Source: DATAUD01 sp036501665 (GTDB lineage: Bacteria > Verrucomicrobiota > Verrucomicrobiia > Limisphaerales > Palsa-1400). Taken from it: a stretch of DNA of 64,000 bases. The DNA is taken from NCBI GenBank assembly GCA_036501665.1, contig DASXZW010000008.1, positions 1 to 64,000 on the forward strand, written 5' to 3'. Each line of letters begins with the position of its first letter. The first letter of the stretch is position 1. This document shows positions 36,093 to 43,013 of this stretch, piece by piece. Made by a program: the position numbers and the translations under genes. The notes under the pieces were generated by a model. That model worked only from the letters and a program-made list of their open reading frames with translations, did not search any database and was not told where the DNA came from.

Positions 36093-37286
36093 TCAGCGTT
36101 TGACTTCCGAAAGCCAGTTGCCGAAAAGGAGGGCGATTCGCGCGGTGATCGAACCGGTGAGCAGGACCAGCAGGGAGGACTTAACGGTGAGGCGATTCTC
36201 TTCGCTCCAAAACTGCGTACACCAGGCGCCAAGGCGGTCGGGATAGCCCCACATCATATTGCCGCCGAAAAACGGATTGCGCGCGCCGGGAGAGAGAAGG
36301 AATTCAGAGAACGGCCATTCAACGGCAAGCAAAAGCAGGAAAAAGGTCGCAGTTAAAAGGACGGCCAATCCAGTGTCGTGCCAGAAGCCGCGCTTGCGAC
36401 CCAGCGTTTGCATAATCAGATCAATTCCGAACGCCGGGACGATCAGGAGCATCGGGAATGGCGGCGGTGCCATGTGAGTCAGCGGATTGTAGATGGGCGC
36501 CAGTTTGGGATGCGCCGGAAAATGCGGCAGGATCCAAATCATCGCCATTTTTATTATCATGTACATCGCGCTGACAAGGGTGGCGCTCCATTTTATTTTT
36601 GAAACTCGCGCGGCGATGATGAGATAAACCGGCAGCGCCCGGCAGATGGCCGCGTAGAACTCGGTGTTGTGTTGGGAATTGGGATACGAATATTCCGTGA
36701 GGAAGACTGTCAATTGCAACAATAAGACGCCGCAGGCGAACAGCACGAGAAGATTGGCAGCGAGGAGATTTCCGACGGGGGCGCGGTTCAGCCACGATAC
36801 CACCAAAAGCAGCGAGCCAATGGCGATCGCGTAAGTGCCCAATGCCAGGACCGTGTGCGGGGGGCTGATGATCTGCACATCGAGGCCGTAGGCGTTGTGC
36901 CACCAGTTGTCGAACGGCGCGGAAAGGATCATCATAAACGCGCCCCAAATCACGAACCATGCGCCGAGTGGACCGCGAAATCCCCAAACGCCCACAGTCG
37001 CGGACGTTCCGCCGGGGTCGGGCCAAAAGGTGTTTTTAATAACGAGCCAACCGCAGACCATCCCGGGGATTGAGCCGCCCATATACATCATCACGTGGGC
37101 GGGGTTCCAAAATGAATCTCGCCCTATGCTCAAATGCCAGGAGATGTCCCAAAGGACGCCGACCGGCATGCACGCGACGCCGAATGCGACAGCGTAACAA
37201 TACCAGGGCAGCGAAGTGCTCGTGAGCGAAGGCGATTGCGTGGCTTCGGCGAACTCTGCGGGAAAGACATGGCTCTGGCTGCTCAC
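36093..37286 (-). CDS. Polytopic membrane protein with conserved-looking histidine motifs
   Basis: A 397-residue protein with about ten hydrophobic segments. Polar motifs sit at the helix ends: WDISWHLSIGRDSFWNPAH near residue 45-65, APFDNWWHNAYGLD near 120-135 and ISPPH near 140. This grouping of His, Asp and Trp is suggestive of metal or heme ligation but matches no family I recognise. It starts with GTG at 37286, and the downstream gene follows at 4 bp. The proposed -35 box (37382-37387) and -10 box (37358-37363) on the minus strand abut a GntR-type operator at 37390-37413. Confidence 0.65.
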   Translation of the reverse strand: MSSQSHVFPAEFAEATQSPSLTSTSLPWYCYAVAFGVACMPVGVLWDISWHLSIGRDSFWNPAHVMMYMGGSIPGMVCGWLVIKNTFWPDPGGTSATVGVWGFRGPLGAWFVIWGAFMMILSAPFDNWWHNAYGLDVQIISPPHTVLALGTYAIAIGSLLLVVSWLNRAPVGNLLAANLLVLFACGVLLLQLTVFLTEYSYPNSQHNTEFYAAICRALPVYLIIAARVSKIKWSATLVSAMYMIIKMAMIWILPHFPAHPKLAPIYNPLTHMAPPPFPMLLIVPAFGIDLIMQTLGRKRGFWHDTGLAVLLTATFFLLLLAVEWPFSEFLLSPGARNPFFGGNMMWGYPDRLGAWCTQFWSEENRLTVKSSLLVLLTGSITARIALLFGNWLSEVKR

Positions 37287-37357
37287 GGAGATTACATCTA
37301 ATCGGTTTTGGGTTGTTTGTAAATTCTTGGTTTCGAGGAGTTATAGATTGGCAATCG

Positions 37358-37387
37358 AGAATAGCGGGCGTCAGTAAGGCATTGCAA
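37358..37387 (-). promoter_or_regulatory. Candidate promoter of the two-gene membrane module
   Basis: On the minus strand TTGCAA (37387-37382) and TATTCT (37363-37358) are separated by 18 bp. The operator palindrome ends 2 bp upstream of the -35 box. The leader would be about 65 nt. Fit to the sigma-70 consensus is moderate. Confidence 0.4.
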
Positions 37388-37389
37388 AG

Positions 37390-37413
37390 ACATACTGTCA
37401 TATGACTGTATGT
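37390..37413. promoter_or_regulatory. Near-perfect 24-bp palindrome, copy of the GntR-type operator
   Basis: The left half reads ACATACTGTCAT and the right half ATGACTGTATGT. It differs from the perfect palindrome at 58790-58813 at one position in the left half (T for A). Flanking G and C extend the symmetry to 26 bp. It lies between the divergent starts of the membrane module (37286) and the aldo/keto reductase (37505). Confidence 0.75.
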
Positions 37414-37504
37414 CATTCCTCCATCAATTTTGAGATTCCCGCGATTCCGGCTAGAGTCAAGCGGCTGGTGCGCAGTATCGTCTTCTAATATACTATTACT
37501 ATAT

Positions 37505-38404
37505 ATGATGCGTTATCGTCAGCTCGGCGGAACAAATTTGAAGGTTTCAGTCATCGGCGTAGGCACATGGCAGCTCGGCGGTGAATGGGCGCACAACTAT
37601 TCCCAAGGCGAAGCCGATGCTATTTTCGATCAGGCTGCCACCTCTGGAATCAATTTGATCGACACGGCGGAGTGCTACGGCGATCACACTGCGGAAAAAT
37701 TGGTTGGCGATTACTTGGCGAGGCATGATCGGAATCGGTGGGTCGTGGCGACGAAGTTTGGGCATCATTACAAGGGATTTTGGGATCGCGACGAGAAATT
37801 TTCGTGCGAGGATGTTCAACGGCAATTGGAGGAATCTCTCCGCGCGCTCCGCGTTGAACGCATTGACCTTTACCAATTTCATTCCGGGTCGGATGAACTT
37901 TTCCACAACGATGCGCTTTGGGCATTGCTCGACCGCGAAAAGCGCGCAGGAAAAATCGGCCATCTGGGGATTTCCATTCTCGGCAAAGGAAGCGAGTTGC
38001 AGGCGCGGGAAGCTCGCCATGTTGGAGCCGAAGCATTGCAGGTGATCTATAACCGCTTGGATCGCCGGCCTGAACAACTTTATTTTCCACACGCGGAGCG
38101 CGACCAACTTGGAATTCTTGCTCGGGTTCCGCTCGGCAGCGGGTTGCTCAGCGGCAAATACAAACCAGGCACGGCGTTCGCGGCAAACGATGTGCGCTCC
38201 ACATTCGATCAAGAGAAAATGCGGAAGGATATCGAGGAAGCCGCGCGCGTGCAGAAGGAGGAAGTTCCGGCTGGTATTCCAATGGCGCAATGGGCGTTGG
38301 CCTGGTGCTTGAAAAATAAATTGGTTTCCGCGGTTATTCCTGGATGCAAGGACCCTGCACAGGTTATTTCCAATGCGGCGGCGGCGGATTTGATTTCTGG
38401 ATGA
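37505..38404 (+). CDS. Aldo/keto reductase
   Basis: A 299-residue NADPH-dependent TIM-barrel oxidoreductase. The catalytic tetrad is visible: D and Y in LIDTAECYG, K in VVATKFG and H in LYQFHSG. The NADPH-binding end has the VIPGCKDPAQV segment in place of the usual VIPG motif. The start could be either of two adjacent ATGs at 37505 and 37508. A TATACT at 37489-37494 would start transcription almost at the first codon. An operator palindrome lies 92 bp upstream, so it may share regulation with the divergent membrane module. The substrate is unknown. Confidence 0.87.
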   Translation: MMRYRQLGGTNLKVSVIGVGTWQLGGEWAHNYSQGEADAIFDQAATSGINLIDTAECYGDHTAEKLVGDYLARHDRNRWVVATKFGHHYKGFWDRDEKFSCEDVQRQLEESLRALRVERIDLYQFHSGSDELFHNDALWALLDREKRAGKIGHLGISILGKGSELQAREARHVGAEALQVIYNRLDRRPEQLYFPHAERDQLGILARVPLGSGLLSGKYKPGTAFAANDVRSTFDQEKMRKDIEEAARVQKEEVPAGIPMAQWALAWCLKNKLVSAVIPGCKDPAQVISNAAAADLISG

Positions 38405-38479
38405 GGCGATCCACGAAAATCTTTAATTGACAAAAATAGGGATTAGAATGGGAGAAAAGATATCAGGATTTTCCCACGG

Positions 38480-38521
38480 GGGGAAAAAATAAAAACCACA
38501 CGCGGTTATCAGCGTGTGGTT
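38480..38521 (-). terminator. Rho-independent terminator of the EF-hand gene
   Basis: A perfect 10-bp stem (38494-38503 with 38512-38521) and an 8-nt loop. Read on the minus strand, the stem is followed by TTTTTATTTTTT. It lies 53 bp after the stop of the EF-hand gene. Confidence 0.8.
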
Positions 38522-38573
38522 GGTGTTTCAGAATGGCGCAGGTGGGAATCCTGCGCCAATCCTGTCGCTGTCT

Positions 38574-39179
38574 CTATTGTCCCGGAGGGGGGTCGCCGGG
38601 GCCGCCATCGTCGTCGGGAGGCGGGCCGCCGGCATCATCCGGGGGAGGGCCATGATGACCGGGAGGCGGCAGGCGATATTCGTCGGGCGTCAGTTTTCCG
38701 TCGCCGTTTTTGTCGAGTTTCAACAAGGAAGCTGAAGCATTGGCGAGTTCGGTGGAGTCAATAATACCGTCGCCATTTGTATCCAGGGCCGCGACAATCG
38801 GCGGGACGGGGCGTTTGCCGTCGGGCCCGGGCGGGGGCGGAGGAGGAGGCGCGCCGTCCGCGCCATCGGGAGGAGGCGGAAGGGCATTTTTGCCGTTTGG
38901 CCGATGCGGCATATATTCATCCACTGTGAGTTGGCCGTCGCCATTTGTGTCCAGCGTCTTCAAAGCCGCCGTTGCGTTTGCGATTTCAGATGCGTCAATC
39001 ACACCGTCTTTGTTGACATCCAGCGCGATGACAATTGGCAGCGGTGGCGGACGATGATGATGACGGTGCGGCGGCGGCGGATTTCCATCATCAGGACCCT
39101 GGCCGTCGGCAGGTTGCGCGTTGACTGTCGAAATTGCCGCAAGGAACGCGGTGGCGGCGACCCATATTGATTTCTTCAT
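38574..39179 (-). CDS. Exported EF-hand calcium-binding protein, Pro/His-rich
   Basis: A 201-residue protein with a signal peptide (residues 1-22, cleavage near VNA|QPA). It has four EF-hand loops in two pairs: DVNKDGVIDASE, DTNGDGQLTVDE, DTNGDGIIDSTE and DKNGDGKLTPDE. All four keep the Asp/Asn/Asp and final Glu ligands, so calcium binding is likely. The linkers are runs of Pro, with an HRHHH patch near residue 40 and a Pro/Asp-rich tail. It is periplasmic or extracellular, divergent from a two-component system with a shared 164-bp control region, and followed by a clear terminator. Confidence 0.85.
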   Translation of the reverse strand: MKKSIWVAATAFLAAISTVNAQPADGQGPDDGNPPPPHRHHHRPPPLPIVIALDVNKDGVIDASEIANATAALKTLDTNGDGQLTVDEYMPHRPNGKNALPPPPDGADGAPPPPPPPGPDGKRPVPPIVAALDTNGDGIIDSTELANASASLLKLDKNGDGKLTPDEYRLPPPGHHGPPPDDAGGPPPDDDGGPGDPPPGQ

Positions 39180-39281
39180 AACATTTGCCTTTCTTTTGTG
39201 ATGGAGCGCTCTTTTTGCATCCATCTGCCATCAATAGACCACCCTCGAGTTAAGTGATTATTCGTAAAACAAAGGAAAATT

Positions 39282-39297
39282 GTTAAGGGAGAGTTAA
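39282..39297 (+). promoter_or_regulatory. Tandem GTTAA box, likely OmpR-family regulator site
   Basis: GTTAA occurs at 39282-39286 and again at 39293-39297, an 11-bp period that fits two winged-helix subunits on one face of DNA. The layout resembles the CpxR box (GTAAA repeats). Further related words are GTTAA at 39249 and GTAAA at 39264. The site lies 47 bp before the response regulator start and about 100 bp before the EF-hand start. Confidence 0.5.
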
Positions 39298-39343
39298 TTT
39301 TGAAGATTTTTTCGGTTTTGGGGCTAATCTCAACTCGAAGACG

Positions 39344-40072
39344 ATGCCTGACCCGCTCCAACAACGTCCGCGCCTGCTGATTATCGACGATGATCGCGAT
39401 CTGAGCCGGCTGATCAAGGAATATCTTGAACCGCTCGGTTACGAGGTCAGCGCGGCTTACAACGGCACGGATGGCCTGGAGCGCGCGCTGGCCGAATCGT
39501 GGAGCGCCATTATTCTTGACGTCATGCTTCCAGGGCTGAACGGTTTCGACGTCTTGAAGCGGTTGAGAGTCAAGTCTAATGTCCCGGTATTGATGTTGAC
39601 TGCCCGCGGTGAAGAAAGCGACCGAATCGCAGGGTTGGAAGTGGGGGCGGACGATTATCTTCCGAAGACTTTTTCGACGCGGGAATTGCTGGCGCGAATC
39701 CGTGCGGTCACGCGCCGCGCGCCCGTGCCGGGCGCTCCCGCAGCGGGGCAGGCGGCTGACGCGGAGATTGTCGTTGGAGAATTGCGCGTCAACCCGGCGA
39801 CCCGTCGGGCTGTGCTGGGGGACAAGACCCTGGCGTTGACCGCGCTGGAGTTTGATCTTCTCGTCTGTCTGGCGCGGGCGCGGGGCCGGGTCAAGTCGCG
39901 TGAAGAATTGGTTGAGGCCGTGGCTGAGCGAAACTACGACGTTTTTGATCGCTCGGTGGATGTGCATGTCTGGTCCTTGCGCAAGAAACTCGGGGACGAC
40001 CCGAAGAACCCGCGATTCATCCGCACCTTTCGCTCCGTCGGATATATGTTGATCAATCCCGGCTGCGATTAA
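39344..40072 (+). CDS. OmpR/CpxR-type response regulator
   Basis: A 242-residue DNA-binding response regulator. The receiver domain (residues 10-125) has the acidic pocket in IIDDD, the phosphate acceptor D59 (ILDVMLPG), T in LMLTARG and K in DDYLPKTF. A linker rich in Ala/Pro leads to an OmpR-type winged helix (about 145-240) with the VDVHVWSLRKKL recognition region. The kinase gene follows 13 bp downstream. It likely autoregulates through the GTTAA box upstream. Confidence 0.93.
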   Translation: MPDPLQQRPRLLIIDDDRDLSRLIKEYLEPLGYEVSAAYNGTDGLERALAESWSAIILDVMLPGLNGFDVLKRLRVKSNVPVLMLTARGEESDRIAGLEVGADDYLPKTFSTRELLARIRAVTRRAPVPGAPAAGQAADAEIVVGELRVNPATRRAVLGDKTLALTALEFDLLVCLARARGRVKSREELVEAVAERNYDVFDRSVDVHVWSLRKKLGDDPKNPRFIRTFRSVGYMLINPGCD

Positions 40073-40085
40073 AGGAACTAGAACC

Positions 40086-41558
40086 ATGCCGCGCCGTTTT
40101 CCACTTTCCGCGAAAATCGTTCTTTGGTTCTTTTTGAACCTGGCGTTGCTGGCCGCGCTTTTCTACGGAATGTTCCGCGCGCAATTCCATTTCGGGCCGG
40201 ACTGGCTGCTCTCGCGCAGCGCCAATGAACGTATTGATGTGCTGAGCGGGCTAATCGTTTCGGAACTCGCCCAGAAACCGGATTCGCAATGGAATGAAAC
40301 GATAAATAGATACGACACTGTTTATCATAACAAGGTGCGGTTTCTCGTGTTTGGGCGCGAAGGCCGTCAATTGGCGGGCGAAACGATGCAATTGCCGGAG
40401 GAAATCCGGCGGCGTTTAAATAACCATCGCGGGCCGCCGCATCGGGAAGGGCCGATGCCGCCGCCGGAAGAAATGGGCGGACCGCAAATGGGTCCGCCGC
40501 CGGAACTACCCCCGAAGCAAGTAGTGCATACAGACAATCCTTCGCGATACTGGGTGATTGTCAGATCGGCGATGCCATCGCCGGATGAACCGCATCCTGT
40601 CCCGGTAATTCTGGTGGCGGTTTCGGAATCGCTGGGCGCGGGTGGATTATTTTTCGATGCGTATCCCTGGTTTTTCATGGGTTTGGCAGGGCTAGGGTTG
40701 TCAGTACTACTTTGGTTTCCGTTGGTGCGCGGAATTAACCGCTCGATTGCCCAAATGACGGAAGCGACGCGACTCATCGCCTCGGGCCGATTTGATACGC
40801 GCATCAACGAAGCACGCCGCGACGAACTTGGCGCTCTTGGGCATTCGATCAACCAGATGGCCGCGCGTCTGGACGGATTGGTCGCCGGGCAAAAGAGATT
40901 TCTTGGTGACGTGGCGCACGAACTTTGCTCGCCGCTCGCAAAATTGCGCGTCGCGCTTGGTATTCTTGACCAACGCGCGAGCGACGACGCGCAAACTTAC
41001 GTCGCAAAGGCGGAGACTGAGGCCGCGCACATGGCGGCGCTCGTCAACGAACTGCTTTCATTTTCCAAAGCATCGTTGAACGCGCCGACGGCACAATTGC
41101 GTCCGGTCAACATCCGCGAGGTTGTTGAAAAAGCCGTCAAACGCGAAACGTCCGATGCCGCTGGCGCGCAAGTGAAAATTGAAGTCGCGGATGGGTTGAT
41201 GGCCGTGGCGGACCCTGAGTTGCTCGCGCGCGCGGTGGCGAACCTGGTGCGCAACGCGATTCGTTATGCCGGTTCGGCTGGCCCGATTACTGTTTCCGCT
41301 GATCCCGATGGAGGAAATATTGCAATCAAAGTGGCTGATTGCGGTCCGGGCGTACCTGCTGCGGATTTAGCCCGCATTTTTGATCCATTTTATCGCGTCG
41401 ATGACTCCCGCGACCGCGCGACAGGTGGAGTGGGGCTTGGCCTTGCCATCGTAAAAACCTGCGTTGAAGCGTGCGGCGGGACTGTGACTTGCCGCAATCG
41501 CGAACCCTCGGGTCTTGAGGTGTCCATCCGATTAGGTCACACCGAGTACAAAAAATAA
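40086..41558 (+). CDS. HAMP-domain sensor histidine kinase (CpxA-like)
   Basis: A 490-residue membrane sensor. A first membrane helix is at about 10-30, a periplasmic domain at 30-195, and a second helix at about 198-217. The periplasmic part contains a Pro/Met/His-rich stretch (HREGPMPPPEEMGGPQ, then PPPELPP) near residue 120-140. HAMP follows, then the HisKA domain with phospho-acceptor H278 (VAHEL), and the ATPase domain with NLVRNAIRYA, DCGPGVP and GVGLGLAIV. It pairs with the regulator directly upstream. The Pro/His-rich loop recalls the composition of the neighbouring EF-hand protein. Confidence 0.92.
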   Translation: MPRRFPLSAKIVLWFFLNLALLAALFYGMFRAQFHFGPDWLLSRSANERIDVLSGLIVSELAQKPDSQWNETINRYDTVYHNKVRFLVFGREGRQLAGETMQLPEEIRRRLNNHRGPPHREGPMPPPEEMGGPQMGPPPELPPKQVVHTDNPSRYWVIVRSAMPSPDEPHPVPVILVAVSESLGAGGLFFDAYPWFFMGLAGLGLSVLLWFPLVRGINRSIAQMTEATRLIASGRFDTRINEARRDELGALGHSINQMAARLDGLVAGQKRFLGDVAHELCSPLAKLRVALGILDQRASDDAQTYVAKAETEAAHMAALVNELLSFSKASLNAPTAQLRPVNIREVVEKAVKRETSDAAGAQVKIEVADGLMAVADPELLARAVANLVRNAIRYAGSAGPITVSADPDGGNIAIKVADCGPGVPAADLARIFDPFYRVDDSRDRATGGVGLGLAIVKTCVEACGGTVTCRNREPSGLEVSIRLGHTEYKK

Positions 41559-41565
41559 AGAGTTC

Positions 41566-42237
41566 ATGTCCAGAACCCGCAAAGCGTCAATATGTGTGAG
41601 AGATCGGAGCGCGGTGACGAAAGCCGCCTACACCTTCATCGAACTCCTGGCAGGGATTTTTATTGTTATGCTCGCGACTGTGGCGTTTGACAGCGTCAAC
41701 CAACGTTATGGGATTGTCATGGGCATTGTCGCCGCGACGGCGGGTGGAGCGGCAGGCTTAGGAATTGTGGCACTTTTATATCGCCGGGCGTGGAAACGTA
41801 AGAAGGCGCAGTTGGAAAAATTAAGGGCGGATTACCAGAGGATTTACAAAGTGTTAAAGGTATCGGATGAAGACCAATCGAACATTATGCTCGAGGGCGC
41901 GGAAATCAGAGCGGGGGACTATGGATGGGAAGCGCCGCCGCTTGAGAAAAATGGCTTGATTTATTTGCACGGTTTGACGCCAGAGTGGAGAACGGTGTGG
42001 CACGCAGGATTCAGCGCGGATCAGATCGAATATATTGGACAGAAGCCAAGCTCACAATATGACCACTGGGTTCCTTATTGGGTAAAAACTTCGCAGGCTC
42101 CGTGTCCTTTTCCGATCCAAGCGCGGCTGACACCTTCCATGGGAATTCCGCACCACAGTGGGCGATATTTTGAGGCTTACCCTCAATCGCTCACAGGCAA
42201 GATGGTGAAGCTCAAGAAGTCGCCCAAAAATGTCTAG
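41566..42237 (+). CDS. Hypothetical membrane protein with a pilin-like N-terminus
   Basis: A 223-residue protein downstream of the kinase gene by 7 bp. The N-terminal YTFIELLAGIFIVML segment near residue 22 resembles a type IV pilin signal helix (FTLIELL) but has Ala in place of the expected Gly before the cleavage point. A second helix (GIVMGIVAATAGGAAGLGIVALLY) follows directly, so the protein is more likely a simple two-helix membrane protein. A cytosolic coiled-coil-like segment (KRKKAQLEKLRADYQ) and an unrecognised C-terminal domain complete it. It may belong to the two-component operon. Confidence 0.6.
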   Translation: MSRTRKASICVRDRSAVTKAAYTFIELLAGIFIVMLATVAFDSVNQRYGIVMGIVAATAGGAAGLGIVALLYRRAWKRKKAQLEKLRADYQRIYKVLKVSDEDQSNIMLEGAEIRAGDYGWEAPPLEKNGLIYLHGLTPEWRTVWHAGFSADQIEYIGQKPSSQYDHWVPYWVKTSQAPCPFPIQARLTPSMGIPHHSGRYFEAYPQSLTGKMVKLKKSPKNV

Positions 42238-42343
42238 TAATGGGACCTTTTAATTAAATGAGTCACCGTAAGGCATAAGAGCAGCATGGAAAAAAAGACC
42301 AAAGCGGCTTCATTAATAAACATTCCAAACGACCTTTGCGGCT

Positions 42344-42631
42344 GTGCAGCACTGGGCCCCCATAACTATTTTGCCGGAGAAAACGCGCATTGCTTTTCAA
42401 GTGAGGATGTCATTCGCGCAAGTGACACCGCGTTCGCGATGGGTCGATGGTCATGTTGTTTTGGCGCGACGGCTGGAAAATCCGCGATTCCGGCGGATCG
42501 ACACCATTTCGGCGAGGAATCATGTGCATCATTTTCGGTTAATGTCGGCGTCCGAGGTCGATGCAGAGGTCGAGAGATGGCTGGCCGAGGCGTATTTGGT
42601 TGGGGAACAGAAGCATCTTGGTTCAAAGTGA
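42344..42631 (+). pseudogene. N-terminally truncated DUF5655-like gene
   Basis: From a GTG at 42344 the frame gives PEKTRIAFQVRMSFAQVTPR, later GHVVLARRLENPRFRR, RNHVHHFRL and AEAYLVGEQKHL. This matches my memory of DUF5655-type proteins from their middle to their end. The usual N-terminal cysteine-containing segment is missing: in this frame a stop (TAA) lies about 30 bp upstream. A competing frame from 42286 has a composition typical of noncoding DNA. It is probably a remnant, although a short protein from the internal GTG cannot be excluded. Confidence 0.5.
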
Positions 42632-42700
42632 AGGCAGGCTCATGCGATACAGAGATTATCGATGGTTGACTGAAACCGCCAATTGCGTAACCTTATTGTT

Positions 42701-42901
42701 ATGAGCACGGTTTTGGAAATCGAAACCGCGTTGCCAAAGTTGACCACTGAAGAACTCAGGCGGGTCGAGCAGGCTGTGCATCAGCAATACCGTGAACGTC
42801 ACAACGGGATCATTTATGATGACTCCCACGGCGTGATGACGGAAGCTGACCTGATTGCATCGGCTGACGAAGCCTTTTTAGTTTACGACCGAAAAGAATA
42901 G
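42701..42901 (+). CDS. Small antitoxin-like protein
   Basis: A 66-residue acidic protein, MSTVLEIETALPKLTTEELR at the start, followed by a long helix and a short ordered tail. The opening matches small antitoxin-type proteins that begin MSTVxEIExAIxKL. No toxin gene follows: the next 112 bp hold only a hairpin repeat and then the end of the sigma factor gene on the other strand. It could be an orphan antitoxin left by loss of its partner. The ATG at 42701 was preferred to the upstream in-frame start. Confidence 0.55.
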   Translation: MSTVLEIETALPKLTTEELRRVEQAVHQQYRERHNGIIYDDSHGVMTEADLIASADEAFLVYDRKE

Positions 42902-42944
42902 GGGCGGCCCACCTCCCGCAAACGTACGTCCCACGCTGTTCTCA

Positions 42945-42985
42945 CTCCGGTTATTCCTGGACGCCTCGGCGAGGCGTTCCTACCA
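42945..42985. repeat. Hairpin repeat between the small gene and the sigma factor gene
   Basis: ACGCCTC at 42961-42967 and GAGGCGT at 42971-42977 form a perfect stem around GGC, in the context CTGG...TTCCTACCAG. Its core resembles the palindrome at 30967-30987 (both contain GGCGAG or CGGCGA cores), so the two may be members of one dispersed family. Confidence 0.5.
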
Positions 42986-43013
42986 GTCAATAGGAAAATC
43001 CAGGCGCGACACA

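Noticed and set aside
37488..37510. Attachment site or tRNA-type feature before the aldo/keto reductase
   Set aside because: The TA-rich stretch is explained by a -10 box and the start codons. No tRNA structure or duplicated site was found.
41566..42237. Type IV pilin
   Set aside because: The YTFIELL segment lacks the Gly before the cleavage point and is followed at once by a second membrane helix, which pilins do not have.
42286..42669. 127-residue plus-strand frame
   Set aside because: It overlaps the DUF5655-like frame in another phase and has Cys/Ala/Gly-rich composition without family pattern.
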